NCBI GenBank assembly: GCA_013141435.1 | Contig: JABFQZ010000028.1 | Span: 45,642-109,641 of the forward strand | DNA from: Ferruginibacter sp. | GTDB lineage: Bacteria > Bacteroidota > Bacteroidia > Chitinophagales > Chitinophagaceae | DNA length: 64,000 nucleotides | Direction: 5' to 3' | In this document: positions 36,725 through 46,543 of the stretch, piece by piece | How the letters are laid out: each line of letters opens with the position of its first letter | Position numbering within the stretch: position 1 is the stretch's first letter | Position numbers and translations under genes: made by a program | The notes under the pieces: model-generated | What the model was told of the DNA's origin: nothing | Seen by the model: only the letters and a program-made list of their open reading frames with translations | Database searches by the model: none

Positions 36725-37600
36725 TTATTCCGAAATTTCCTTTGTATCGATTCTTGTTTCCGTAACAATTTTTATTTTTTCGGCTTTGTAAGTAAGTGTA
36801 TTATTTGCAAATTTTTGGTAGTTATTAAAAATTACATTTAGGGTTATAAAATTCATAACATAGGTTTGAGTTTCTTGTGGTAAATATTTTTTTATATCCC
36901 AAAAACTAGCATTGCTTACTCCCGATTTTTTAATTGCCGACCATACATTGCCTACTCCACAGTTGTAACTAGCTACTATGAGTAACATATTGTTGTTTAA
37001 ATTTTTTGTACGATCTTTTAAGTATCTAGCTGCAGCATTTGTACTTTTTATAAAATTTTTTCTATCGTCTTTTATTGCATTTTTTTTTGTGTTAAGCTCA
37101 ATGGTTGGTTTTATGGTTTTTTGTGCTAATTCTAGTTTCTTTTTTTCTTCGGCTGTTATTTGTGGCTCGTATGTTAAACCATATTCTTGTGCCACTTCAT
37201 CCATTATCTGCCAATAGCCTACTGCCCCTGCGCTTGATACTACATTACCATTAAATGCACTTTCTAAAGCTAACAGCACTTGGTATTCTTTTGCTAAGTT
37301 TTTTTTGCTTAATATTTTACTAACCTTTGGAAAATACTTTTTGCTTTTATTGTTCATTCTTACCAAATATTCTCTTCTGTTTTTTGCAAATTTTTCTATG
37401 TAATCTATTGTTTGTTCTTCGTTGCCTTTTAGCACATTCGGAAAAACAATATTTGCTGCTTTAGTAATGTATGATGTAGAAGTTGCAATTTTATTTTCGT
37501 TGCTTGCAAATAATATTTTATTTGTGGTTGTATTTATATTTTGTGCAAATGTTATTTTGCAAATAGTAAAAATGAATATGGTACTAATATGTTTTTTCAT
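36725..37600 (-). CDS. Lytic transglycosylase, MltD-like SLT domain
   Basis: The 291-residue protein cleaves peptidoglycan glycan strands with formation of anhydromuramic acid. It has a signal peptide (MKKHISTIFIFTICKITFAQ). The SLT domain has the catalytic E113 in LLALESAFN, GAVGYWQIM and VASYNCGVGNVWSAI, and ends with KYLPQETQTYVMNF. There are no LysM repeats at the C-terminus, unlike E. coli MltD. No lipobox was seen, so it is probably soluble in the periplasm. It is convergent with the NUDIX operon. Confidence 0.87.
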   Translation of the reverse strand: MKKHISTIFIFTICKITFAQNINTTTNKILFASNENKIATSTSYITKAANIVFPNVLKGNEEQTIDYIEKFAKNRREYLVRMNNKSKKYFPKVSKILSKKNLAKEYQVLLALESAFNGNVVSSAGAVGYWQIMDEVAQEYGLTYEPQITAEEKKKLELAQKTIKPTIELNTKKNAIKDDRKNFIKSTNAAARYLKDRTKNLNNNMLLIVASYNCGVGNVWSAIKKSGVSNASFWDIKKYLPQETQTYVMNFITLNVIFNNYQKFANNTLTYKAEKIKIVTETRIDTKEISE

Positions 37601-37795
37601 AAGGGTTTTATTGTTATAAATGTAGAAAACTATAACGTTGGGTTTTATTTTTTGTTGTGTTTTAAGAAAAATTTATGATTTGTAAATTGCTATTTTTTGT
37701 TGTAATATGTTTATTAGTACTGCGTAAATTTTGCTTTCTTTAAAATAAAAAAATGATGAAGAAGAATTTACAGCTGAGCATCTACGCCTGATTGT

Positions 37796-37866
37796 AGCGG
37801 TTACCCCACAGGCATGAGGAACGAATGCCAAGGAGTAAAAGCGAAAAGCAGGACAAATGTGGAAAA
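37796..37866 (+). repeat. Dispersed repeat family 2, copy 2
   Basis: In the 353-base gap 37601-37953, the sequence CCCCACAGGCATGAGGAACG, then AATGCCAAGGAG and GGACAAATGTGGAAAA, matches the copy at 27601-27662 with small insertions and substitutions. The ends CCACA and TGTGG can pair. An open frame in the reverse direction covers it, but has no family resemblance and I do not call it. The gap holds nothing else clear apart from AT-rich upstream sequence of the next gene. Confidence 0.65.
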
Positions 37867-37953
37867 TAGATTTGCCGTTGGCGTTCAAATGTTTATTCTG
37901 AATATATTTTTGTTTGAATAAATTATACTACTTTCAAATTTCAATTTTTAAAA

Positions 37954-39498
37954 ATGAAAAAAATATTATTAGTAATACATATTGGTTTATTTTTTGTAAC
38001 ATCTAAAGCGCAAATGCCCGAGGCTTCAATAGACTCATTAGTGAAAACAGTACTAAAAACTTTTGATGTGCCTGGCATATCGGTTGGCATTGTAAAAGAC
38101 GGAAAATTAATACATGCTAAAGGATACGGTGTACGCTCATTAAAAAATAATTTGCCAATGAACGAAAATACTTTGGTAGGTATTGCTAGCAATAGCAAAG
38201 CTTTTACTAGTGCAGCTATTGCTATGTTGGTAGATGAGGGTAAGATGAAATGGGATGATAAAGTGAGAGATTACATTCCTAATTTTAAAATGTACGACCC
38301 TTATGTAACCGATGCATTTACGGTAAGAGATTTGCTTACACACCGAAGTGGGCTTGGGCTTGGTAGTGGCGATTTAATGTTTTTTCCGGATGGAGGAAAT
38401 TTTACAAGAGAAGAAATGATACACAATTTGCGATACCTTAAACCGGTATCGGAGTTTCGTACAAAATTTGATTACGATAATAATTTGTATATAGTAGCTG
38501 GCGAAGTTATTGCAAAGGTAAGTGGGCTTAGTTGGGAAGAATTTATTGAACAACGAATAATGAAACCTATTGGGTTTACTAGTAGCACTGCATCGTACAG
38601 CAGAGTAAAAAACAATACTAATATTATAGATGCTCATGCCCCAGCCGATGGTAAAGTAATAGCAATACCCCACGACTGGAACGATGTGGCTAATGCTGCT
38701 GGTGGTATAATGAGCAATATAACCGATTTGAGTAAGTGGGTTATTTTACAAATGAGCGATGGGCAATATGGAGAAAATAAAAAATTATTTAGTAAAGAAA
38801 TGCACGACGAAATGTGGAGCCCACAAACAATATTACAAACTGGTGCAGGTGCTTACAATACACATTTTGGGGCTTATGGGCTTGGTTGGTTTTTGGCTGA
38901 TGTAAAAGGGTACAAACAAGTATCACATACTGGTGGGCTTGCAGGTACTGTTACACAAATTACTCTTTTGCCAGAGCTAAAACTAGGCATAATTGTACTT
39001 ACAAACCAGCAAAGTGGAGCTGCATTTACCGCTATTACAAATTCTATAAAAGACAGTTACCTTGGTTATGAAAACAGAGGTTGGGTAAAAAAAATGGATG
39101 ATAGAGTAAAAGCAGGAGAGGCAGAAGCAAAAAAGATAAATGATGATATTGCAAAAGATATTGCTACTCAACAAAAATTAGGAACCACAAAGATTGTAGA
39201 TAGTTTATTTGTAGGTACGTACAATGATAAATGGTTTGGAAATATTGTAGTCTCAAAAAAAGAAAATGGTTTGTGGATAGCTTCTGCAAAATCGCCAAGG
39301 CTAAATGGTTATTTAACTCACTATAAAAGCAACACTTTTATAGTACGCTGGACAGATAGGAGCTTTGATGCAGATGCTTATGTAATGTTTACTTTAGATA
39401 GAAATGGAAAGGCTGATGGTTTTAAAATGGAAGCCATATCACCTTTAACCGATTTTAGTTTCGATTTTCAGGATTTGGATATGAAAAGAACAAAGTAA
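37954..39498 (+). CDS. Exported serine hydrolase, class C beta-lactamase-like, with DUF3471-type domain
   Basis: The 514-residue protein starts with a signal peptide (MKKILLVIHIGLFFVTSKAQ). Its catalytic domain (about residues 25-360) has S-x-x-K in IASNSKAFTSAA, Y-x-N in FDYDNNLYIVAGE, and H-T-G-G in VSHTGGLAGT, like class C beta-lactamases and penicillin-binding esterases. A C-terminal beta-rich domain of about 100 residues (VGTYNDKWFGNIVVSKKENG) fits DUF3471. Proteins of this type are often D-aminopeptidases or esterases, and the true substrate is unknown. It is not paired with a regulator such as AmpR. Confidence 0.85.
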   Translation: MKKILLVIHIGLFFVTSKAQMPEASIDSLVKTVLKTFDVPGISVGIVKDGKLIHAKGYGVRSLKNNLPMNENTLVGIASNSKAFTSAAIAMLVDEGKMKWDDKVRDYIPNFKMYDPYVTDAFTVRDLLTHRSGLGLGSGDLMFFPDGGNFTREEMIHNLRYLKPVSEFRTKFDYDNNLYIVAGEVIAKVSGLSWEEFIEQRIMKPIGFTSSTASYSRVKNNTNIIDAHAPADGKVIAIPHDWNDVANAAGGIMSNITDLSKWVILQMSDGQYGENKKLFSKEMHDEMWSPQTILQTGAGAYNTHFGAYGLGWFLADVKGYKQVSHTGGLAGTVTQITLLPELKLGIIVLTNQQSGAAFTAITNSIKDSYLGYENRGWVKKMDDRVKAGEAEAKKINDDIAKDIATQQKLGTTKIVDSLFVGTYNDKWFGNIVVSKKENGLWIASAKSPRLNGYLTHYKSNTFIVRWTDRSFDADAYVMFTLDRNGKADGFKMEAISPLTDFSFDFQDLDMKRTK

Positions 39499-39516
39499 AA
39501 ATTATATTATTCATTT

Positions 39517-40548
39517 TTAAAACCTGGGGCACTTGGTAGAGTTGATAGAACTATTGTATTTGTTTAAATATTTTTGATATGTAAGAGATACTTCAAAACC
39601 GCCTCTACCTTTGCTAGCTTGTTTTAAGCCAGATATGTTTACATCGTAACTTACAGCTATTGCCAAAGGCTTTGCTTCTATTTTTAATACTGGTATTATG
39701 GCATCTCTAAATCTAAAATATGCGCCACCATGAAGTAAATATTTTGGAGCTTCGGGTTCGTCTAATTTTTTTGTGTACATCATTCCTCCAATTATTTCAG
39801 AACTTATTCCTTGTTTTGAATAATCTGCTTCTATAGTTAAAAATGAGTAATCATCTAAGCTCATTCGTACACCTCCTGATGCTACCCATTTTGGAGTTAA
39901 AGCTAATTTGGAGTCATTATAAAAAGAAATTTTCTTTGGCTTTGTAAAATGATGATAAGCCACACCCAAAAACATATTGTTGTCTTCTTTTTCGCCCAAT
40001 TGTGTATTAAAACTAAGCCCCACATTGGCATCAAAAAACGAAAAAGATGATTTTGGAAAATTTTCGCCATTTAGTAATGTTGGGTCGTAATTATTGCCAT
40101 TGTATTGGCTATTGGTGGTAATTTTACTTCTATCAATAGATCGTTGTACCCAACCGCCCATAAAAGCTAAAGATAAATAAGTACTTTTTTCGTCGTTTAA
40201 TGATTTGTGGTAATTTAAGGCTGGTAAAATATGTGTAGATCTTAAATCAGCGGTACCAGCTTTATCATATAAAAATTGGCCTGCAATGGTTAAAAAATCG
40301 CCAGATTGAGTAAATGGTATTTTGTATTCAATATTACTGCTACCAGTTTGGTATGCATTGGTAATACTATTCCATTGCGATCTATATACGGTTTGTATTC
40401 TTATATCGCCAGAGAATATACCTGCAAGTGCAGGGTTTCTTAATACTGGTGTTTCAAATATTTGCGAAAAATGTATGTCTTGCCCATGTGCACTTATGCA
40501 AGAGCTAAACAAAATTAAAGCAATAAAATATTTTTTTAAGAAACACAT
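39517..40548 (-). CDS. PorP/SprF family type IX secretion membrane protein
   Basis: The 343-residue outer-membrane beta-barrel protein has a signal peptide (about residues 1-24, ending SAHGQ) and the family start DIHFSQIFETPVLRNPALAG. Conserved segments are FLYDKAGTADLRS, ILPALNYHKSLNDEKSTYLS and ALTPKWVASGGVRMSL. SprF-like proteins are needed to export or attach particular T9SS adhesins with type B C-terminal domains. The gene lies 66 bases downstream of the giant PKD-repeat adhesin on the same strand, which is the expected partner. Confidence 0.92.
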   Translation of the reverse strand: MCFLKKYFIALILFSSCISAHGQDIHFSQIFETPVLRNPALAGIFSGDIRIQTVYRSQWNSITNAYQTGSSNIEYKIPFTQSGDFLTIAGQFLYDKAGTADLRSTHILPALNYHKSLNDEKSTYLSLAFMGGWVQRSIDRSKITTNSQYNGNNYDPTLLNGENFPKSSFSFFDANVGLSFNTQLGEKEDNNMFLGVAYHHFTKPKKISFYNDSKLALTPKWVASGGVRMSLDDYSFLTIEADYSKQGISSEIIGGMMYTKKLDEPEAPKYLLHGGAYFRFRDAIIPVLKIEAKPLAIAVSYDVNISGLKQASKGRGGFEVSLTYQKYLNKYNSSINSTKCPRF

Positions 40549-40614
40549 TTTTAAAAATTCTTTTTTCTATTTATAAAACGTATAATTTTACTAATTGTTA
40601 TATGCAATAACTAT

Positions 40615-43600
40615 TTATTTTATAAGTGTAATATTTCCTTTGTAAATTAAGGTAGAGCCATTGTCGCATTGTATTTCAAATAAGTAAACAAACACATCTG
40701 GCGATAATTTATTTCCTTTGTGTGTACCATTCCACCCCACATTTGGGTCATTTGGTTTAAAGCTATATTTTGCATACACTTCTTCGCCCCATCTATTAAA
40801 TATTCGAGCCAGTTTTATAGTAAATAAACCAGTACCTCTAGGATAAAAAATATCGTTTGCTCCATCGTTATTAGGCGAAAATGTATTGGGTATGAAAAAA
40901 TTTGCTCCATCGCATAGCACATTTACAGTAACCAAGTCCGACGATTTGCAACCTCCAGGGTTAGATACCGAAACTTTATACTCAGTATTTACACTTGGCT
41001 TTACTGTTATAGAAGGATAGCTATTACTTACTAGCCATGTACTTGGAGTCCATATCACCGATGTAATATCGGCAGACAAAGTTGGAGTTAGTGTTACACT
41101 TTGGCCAACATTTATAATTTTATCTATACCAGCATTTACTGTAGGTATTGGGTAAACTTTTACAGGAAAGTAAGCCGTATCTTTAAAGCAATTTTTATCA
41201 TCAGTACCAATAACCATATACCTAGTATCGGTTGTAGGGCTAGCTACTACATTTGTGCCTGTAGTAGTGTTCAGCCCATTTGTAGGGCTCCAAATATAAG
41301 TATTAGCACCTGTAGCAAAAAGTTTTGTATTTTCTCCAGTACATAAAGTGTCGCCTAGGCTATGTTGCATTTTAAAAGGATATTGTACGGCTACTTTTAC
41401 CGAATCGGTATTTGTACAACCCTGCACCGAAGTACCAGTAACAGTATAAGTTTTTACCGAATCGGGCATGGCAGTAGGCAAAGTACAATTGGTACAACTT
41501 AGTCCAAGAGCAGGACTCCACACATAAGTATTTGCCCCAGAAGGTGTTAATATTTGGCCAGTTCCTTTACAAATAGTAATGTCGTTACCAGCATCTACAA
41601 TTGGTTTTGGATATATTTCAAAACTGCCAGTTGCTGTATCTCTACAACCACTGCTGTTTATGGCTATTAAAGTATCTAAATAAATGCCTGGTATATTAAA
41701 ATTAATAGTAGGAGTAGTAATACCATTTGCATTTACGATATTCGTGCCATTTGCAAAACTCCAGCTCCAAGTTATGGCTGATGTATCGGCTACTACCAAA
41801 TTAGAACCATTAAAAACTATGCCAGATGGCGCACATTTGTTTGCAGGTTGTACAAATGTAATATCGGGCACTTTTACAACTTTAGTAGCTACAGGTGCAA
41901 TTTTTGTAGCTACACAATTTTGATTGCTAGTAATAGTAAGTTTTGGGTAATACAGCCCAGGTGTTGTATAAATATGTGTAGGATTTGCTAATGCTGAAGT
42001 AGGACTTAAATCTCCAAAATCCCATAGGTACGATGCAATTGGTAAATCGTTGCTTAAATACGAGCTTGTAAAATTTACAGCTCCATTTCCGCATCTTAAT
42101 AAAGTATCTTGTGTAAAGTCAGGAATTACTCCTTTAACTTTTATAGTATCTACACCAACCACAGGCACAATACATCCGGCAGCATCTTTCAAAATCATGG
42201 TTGGTACAAAATCGCCTACTAAGCTGCCTCCAATAATGTTTAATGTATAATTGTGTGTATTGCTGTTGCTAACTATTCCATCATTATAATCAAAATCTAC
42301 TGTAAATGCCGAAACAATATTTGTGGTAAAGTTTACAGTAAGTGGGCTACAGCCAGCTAAAGGGCTATAGCTAAAAGTACCCGATGGTCCTTGTACCGAA
42401 ATTGGTGTTGTTTTTATTGCTGTGCAACCACCTGCGCTTGTTACAGTTAAAGTAGCAGGGAAAATACCAACAGTATTGTACGTATGAAATGAATTGAAAT
42501 TAGTACTACTTGCAGGTCCATCGCCAAATGTCCATAAATACGAAATTCCATTTTGTGATGTATTTAAAAAAGTAGCATTTACAGGTGGGCAAGTGCCAGA
42601 TATATTGTTGATTGTAAAATCTGCAATAGGAGTAGCAATTTTTACATATTGTGTTCTAATTTTTACACTTGTACAATTGTATTGGTCTGTAACGGTAAGT
42701 GTTACTGTATAATTTCCATCTTGGTTATATATATGTGAAGGAGTGGTAGCGGTAGATGTGTTGTTAGCTCCAGAAAGTGGGTCGCCAAAATTCCAAACAT
42801 ACGAAAGATTTGGACCAGTAGATTCGTTTATAAAAGTAACTGTTTTGCCAGGGCAAGATGCGGTATCGTTCGAAGAAAAAATAGCAGCTGGAGATGAAAT
42901 CGTAACTACATTTACTTTTGTAATACTATCTAAACAACCAAAAGAATCTTGCACCAATAGCTTAACTGTATATACGCCAGCATTGGTATATGCATGTATA
43001 AATGGAGGAGCAGTAAAAGTTTCGGTATTTGTGCCATTGTCGCCAAAAGTCCAAGTCCAAGTACTTATTGGGTGTATTCCATCAGTAATTGTTTGATCAC
43101 TATAATTAATGTTAGTAAGCACACAAGCTCCTACTGGTGATGGTATAAAATTGGCTACCGAGCCATATACGTTTATGTAGTTTGGTCTTAGCAAAGTATC
43201 ACTACATCCATTAACATCTGTAATTATTAGTTTAACTGAATAACTACCCACTTGTGTATATGTATGTGAAACAATAGCACCACTTCCTGCTGCCGAAAGG
43301 TCGCCAAAATCCCAAACGTAGTTTACTATTTGCGATACTGCATTGACAGATGTAGCGGTAAAAGTAGTTGCATTGTTTTTACAAAACTCTAATGTAGATG
43401 CAGTAAAATTGGCAAACTCATTGGCAATAACAACTGTAGTTGGTTTGGTATAGCTACAACCTGTTGCAATATTTGTAACCGTTAAGCTTATATTGTAACT
43501 GCCAGGTGCCGAAAATATATGCGTAGGATTAGCCAATACAGAAGTATTATTAACTCCCGAAGCTATATCTCCAAAATTCCATGCCCAAGTATCTGCACCT

Positions 43601-45507
43601 ATTGAATGGTCTACAAAATCTCTACTAAAATGGCTATTACAATTTGCAACTACATCAAATAAAGCAATTGGGGGCTTTACATAAATATAATCTATAAATG
43701 TAATAGTATCTTTACAGTCGTTATTGCCAACAATAAGTGTTATCGAAAAATGACCAGTATCTTCAAATATATGTGAAGGATTAGGGTCGCTACTGTGTAC
43801 CCCATCTCCAAACTCCCAATCCCAAAAATCTATAGCAGATGGTGGTACAGGTGTGCTTAAATCGGTAAACTGTACTGGCATAAATGCACATACACTTGTA
43901 GGTAATGCCGAAAAATTAGGTGTAGGCTTTAATCCTGCTCTAATTCCATTACTAACTATAAATGTATCGGTACAACCGCCTGTGGTGGTTATTACAAGTT
44001 TTATATCATAATTACCTGCTGCAAATATTTGGGTAGGGTTTGTAGTTGTAGAAAATAATACATTATTGGCAAACCATTCGTATCCTACTATGCCATCTAT
44101 ACTACTTACACTTGCCGAAAAAGTATTTGCTAATGGTGCACAACCGCTTTTTGGTAAATTAGTTATTGAAACCGTTGGGGGTACAATTTTTACATAACCT
44201 GATTTTATTATAGTATCCTTACATCCATTTGCATTGGTTGTAATTAATGTATCATTAAATATACCGGCTGCTACATAAGTATGCGATGGGTTTTCAAGTG
44301 TAGATGTTCCTCCATCTCCAAAATGCCATTCGTAACTTGTTGCACCAATACTTGTATTTGTAAAATTTACGGTTAGCGGTGGCTTACAAGCTGTAAGTGG
44401 TGCTCCCGAAAATGAAGTAGTTTGTTTAGAAAAAATAGTAATTGGTTTGGTAGTAGTACCTTGGCAAGCACCTAAAAAACTGGTTAGCGTTACTATATAA
44501 TTGCCTGGTGTTGTATATGTTTTTATTGGATTATTTGTGGTGGAGTTGGTAAAATCTCCAAAATCCCATAATACACTCGATGATGATGGTAATGAAGTAT
44601 TAGTAAAATTTACAGCTTCGCCTACACAAGCGGTGGCTGGCAAAGTAAAATTAGCTACCACAGAGCCTATTACAATTGGGTGTCTAATGGTATCTGTACA
44701 GCCTAAATTATTGGTAACTACAAGCGTAGCCATATAATTGCCTGCGGCATACGAATGAGTAGGGTTTAATACAAATGATGTAGGGTTAAATCCTGCTCCT
44801 GCATCTCCAAAATCCCATTGATAGGTTAATGGCAAGCCGGTAGATTGATTTTGAAAAGTGATGGTTTCGGGTGCAGTACAACCTGTAGGTAACGTATTGG
44901 TAAATAATGCTTTTGGGTTTGTACCCACTACTACATACGCTGGCTTGGTATAAGTAAAGGTACAGCCATTAGAGTTGGTAACAGTAAGCGTTACGTTAAA
45001 TGAGCTTTGGCTTGTGTATGTGTGTACTGGGTTTTGCGATGTGTTTGGTGCTGTACCATCACCAAAATCCCACAACCAACTGGTAATAGTACCAGAGCCT
45101 GCCGAGCTATTATCAGTAAATTGTACAGGCAAAATAAAACAACCAGTATTAGGTGTAGCTGTAAAATTTACAGCTGGTTTTGCGTAAGCAGTTATATAAT
45201 TTGTTTTTGTTTTAGTAGATATATTACCTACAGCATCTTTTACTGTTAAAGTAACACTGTATAAACCCGGTGTTACATAAAATGTTTGTGGGTTTTGTAG
45301 TGTAATTATGGTAGCACTATTACCCAAATTCCATTCCCAACTTGTAGCTCCACCTGTACTTGTATTAGTAAAATTTACCTGAAAAGGTGCACAACCTGTT
45401 GTTGGACTTGCCGTAAAATCAGCCGTAAGTTGAGCTTTCAATGAAAAATTCATTAAAAACACAATTGCGTTTATGGTTAAAATTTTAAAGAGCGATTTGG
45501 CGCTCAT
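40615..45507 (-). CDS. Giant PKD-repeat adhesin with T9SS type B C-terminal domain
   Basis: A 1630-residue exported protein. After a signal peptide (ending NFSLKAQ) come about 15 PKD-type Ig-like repeats of roughly 85 residues each. Most carry the W-x-F-G-D core, for example WLWDFGDGTAPN, YEWHFGDGGTS, WDWEFGDGVHS and YLWDFGDLSPT. Three SprB-like repeats follow (YVWSPALGLSC, YIWSPTNGLN, VIWTPSTWLV). The last 80 residues are the type B sorting domain (FIPNTFSPNNDGANDIF, IFNRWGEEVYAKY, VGWNGTHKG). Each PKD repeat has Cys pairs. It is presumably a cell-surface adhesin, perhaps for gliding or biofilm; the function is inferred from SprB. Confidence 0.9.
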   Translation of the reverse strand: MSAKSLFKILTINAIVFLMNFSLKAQLTADFTASPTTGCAPFQVNFTNTSTGGATSWEWNLGNSATIITLQNPQTFYVTPGLYSVTLTVKDAVGNISTKTKTNYITAYAKPAVNFTATPNTGCFILPVQFTDNSSAGSGTITSWLWDFGDGTAPNTSQNPVHTYTSQSSFNVTLTVTNSNGCTFTYTKPAYVVVGTNPKALFTNTLPTGCTAPETITFQNQSTGLPLTYQWDFGDAGAGFNPTSFVLNPTHSYAAGNYMATLVVTNNLGCTDTIRHPIVIGSVVANFTLPATACVGEAVNFTNTSLPSSSSVLWDFGDFTNSTTNNPIKTYTTPGNYIVTLTSFLGACQGTTTKPITIFSKQTTSFSGAPLTACKPPLTVNFTNTSIGATSYEWHFGDGGTSTLENPSHTYVAAGIFNDTLITTNANGCKDTIIKSGYVKIVPPTVSITNLPKSGCAPLANTFSASVSSIDGIVGYEWFANNVLFSTTTNPTQIFAAGNYDIKLVITTTGGCTDTFIVSNGIRAGLKPTPNFSALPTSVCAFMPVQFTDLSTPVPPSAIDFWDWEFGDGVHSSDPNPSHIFEDTGHFSITLIVGNNDCKDTITFIDYIYVKPPIALFDVVANCNSHFSRDFVDHSIGADTWAWNFGDIASGVNNTSVLANPTHIFSAPGSYNISLTVTNIATGCSYTKPTTVVIANEFANFTASTLEFCKNNATTFTATSVNAVSQIVNYVWDFGDLSAAGSGAIVSHTYTQVGSYSVKLIITDVNGCSDTLLRPNYINVYGSVANFIPSPVGACVLTNINYSDQTITDGIHPISTWTWTFGDNGTNTETFTAPPFIHAYTNAGVYTVKLLVQDSFGCLDSITKVNVVTISSPAAIFSSNDTASCPGKTVTFINESTGPNLSYVWNFGDPLSGANNTSTATTPSHIYNQDGNYTVTLTVTDQYNCTSVKIRTQYVKIATPIADFTINNISGTCPPVNATFLNTSQNGISYLWTFGDGPASSTNFNSFHTYNTVGIFPATLTVTSAGGCTAIKTTPISVQGPSGTFSYSPLAGCSPLTVNFTTNIVSAFTVDFDYNDGIVSNSNTHNYTLNIIGGSLVGDFVPTMILKDAAGCIVPVVGVDTIKVKGVIPDFTQDTLLRCGNGAVNFTSSYLSNDLPIASYLWDFGDLSPTSALANPTHIYTTPGLYYPKLTITSNQNCVATKIAPVATKVVKVPDITFVQPANKCAPSGIVFNGSNLVVADTSAITWSWSFANGTNIVNANGITTPTINFNIPGIYLDTLIAINSSGCRDTATGSFEIYPKPIVDAGNDITICKGTGQILTPSGANTYVWSPALGLSCTNCTLPTAMPDSVKTYTVTGTSVQGCTNTDSVKVAVQYPFKMQHSLGDTLCTGENTKLFATGANTYIWSPTNGLNTTTGTNVVASPTTDTRYMVIGTDDKNCFKDTAYFPVKVYPIPTVNAGIDKIINVGQSVTLTPTLSADITSVIWTPSTWLVSNSYPSITVKPSVNTEYKVSVSNPGGCKSSDLVTVNVLCDGANFFIPNTFSPNNDGANDIFYPRGTGLFTIKLARIFNRWGEEVYAKYSFKPNDPNVGWNGTHKGNKLSPDVFVYLFEIQCDNGSTLIYKGNITLIK

Positions 45508-45800
45508 AATGTTTATTTATTTCTTTAGGATTATGGTTAACGACTACATTGCTATAGCTTGTAACTATAAACATAATTATGGATTAATTATTGTGTAAAG
45601 GTAAACCTTTATTTTGTATTAGATATTACTTCTTTTTAATGATTTTGTTGCTCAATATCTCAAATTAATATTGCTCAATTTTACATTTTGTATGTATTAT
45701 AGCATATTTTTTGCAATAATTGTGCCAACAGTCTGTAATAATTTATTTTGTTTGTATGGCTTATAAAAACATTGCTTTACTAATTCTAATTATACTGTTT

Positions 45801-45933
45801 AGGGTATAAATATTTTGGTAAATTTATTATTTATACCTTTATTAGTATAAATATCAATAAAAATAAAATAATATGGCTAAAAGGGTATAATTTATCAATA
45901 AAATTGTATATTTGTATTACTAAGGGTATAATT
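45801..45933 (+). promoter_or_regulatory. hip operon promoter with repeated operator-like boxes
   Basis: The gap 45508-45933 contains AGGGTATAAA (45801), TTATACCT (45831, inverted), AGTATAAA (45844), AAGGGTATAA (45881) and AAGGGTATAATT (45922). The -7 box TATATTTG lies at 45907-45914, so one box covers the -33 area and another the transcript start. This layout fits autorepression by the HipB-like protein encoded just downstream. The rest of the gap, upstream of 45800, is AT-rich with nothing recognisable. Confidence 0.55.
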
Positions 45934-46149
45934 ATGCAAAAAAATAAACTATCGCAATTTGTAAAAAGCAAACGCAAATTAGCAAAAATAACTCAGCCAG
46001 AGCTTGCCTTAAAAGCAAATGTAGGCTTACGTTTTGTAAGAGATTTGGAGCAAGGCAAAAAAACATTGCGTATGGATAAAGTAAACGATGTATTGTTATT
46101 ATTTGGTGCAAGCCTTACACCTGTACAAAATTTATTTGAAAATGAATAG
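45934..46149 (+). CDS. hipB: HipB-like XRE-family repressor/antitoxin component
   Basis: The 71-residue protein is a single helix-turn-helix domain (SQFVKSKRKLAKITQPELAL, then KANVGLRFVRDLEQGKKTL) with a short tail LTPVQNLFENE. It is expected to bind the repeated GGGTATAA boxes upstream and repress the operon, and to hold the kinase inactive. I start it at the ATG at 45934, which gives the normal family N-terminus; the longer frame would begin inside the promoter. Its stop overlaps the next gene by 8 bases. Confidence 0.9.
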   Translation: MQKNKLSQFVKSKRKLAKITQPELALKANVGLRFVRDLEQGKKTLRMDKVNDVLLLFGASLTPVQNLFENE

Positions 46150-46477
46150 AAGTGCAAATATATATATGCATAATGAATTTGCAGGCTTACTGTCCGAAAC
46201 AGATAGTGGGTATAAATTTGTGTATGATGATAATTATAGGCAAGGTATCAATGCTTTTTCGATAAGTAAAACTTTGCCTATAATAAATGCCGAATATACG
46301 AGCAATGTTTTGTTTCCTTTTTTTGATGGATTAATACCCGAAGGTTGGCTATTGGATTTGGCCGAAACCAACTGGAAAATAAATAACAGAGATAGATTTG
46401 GGGTATTATTGGCTTGCTGCAAAAATTGTATTGGTGCGGTAAGTGTACGTAATAATGAATTAATTGATAATGAATAA
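46142..46477 (+). CDS. hipS: HipS-like protein: HipA N-terminal subdomain as separate gene
   Basis: The 111-residue protein equals the N-terminal beta-rich domain (couple_hipA) of HipA kinases. Its motifs are NRSANIYMHNEFAGLL, NVLFPFFDGLIPEGWLLDL and RDRFGVLLACCKNCIGAVSV. In classic HipBA it is part of the toxin; here it is a separate ORF, as in the E. coli O127 HipBST system, where HipS neutralises HipT. I start it at the ATG at 46142, overlapping the hipB stop by 8 bases, instead of further upstream inside hipB. It could also be a frame-interrupted half of an older hipA, but the 66-base spacer and clean domain edge argue for a real split. Confidence 0.8.
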   Translation: MNRSANIYMHNEFAGLLSETDSGYKFVYDDNYRQGINAFSISKTLPIINAEYTSNVLFPFFDGLIPEGWLLDLAETNWKINNRDRFGVLLACCKNCIGAVSVRNNELIDNE

Positions 46478-46543
46478 TTGTATAGTTTCTAATTGCTATA
46501 ATCGCTGTTATCGTTGTTTTGCTGTGCAAAATAAAAAATAAAA

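Noticed and set aside
37673..37888. 71-codon open frame on the minus strand
   Set aside because: It lies across the GAGGAACGAA repeat, has no family resemblance and no start context; I treat it as a chance frame.
40615..45507. Antisense frames within the PKD-repeat gene (several of 65-117 codons)
   Set aside because: They recur because the repeat unit recurs, and have no start or motif support.
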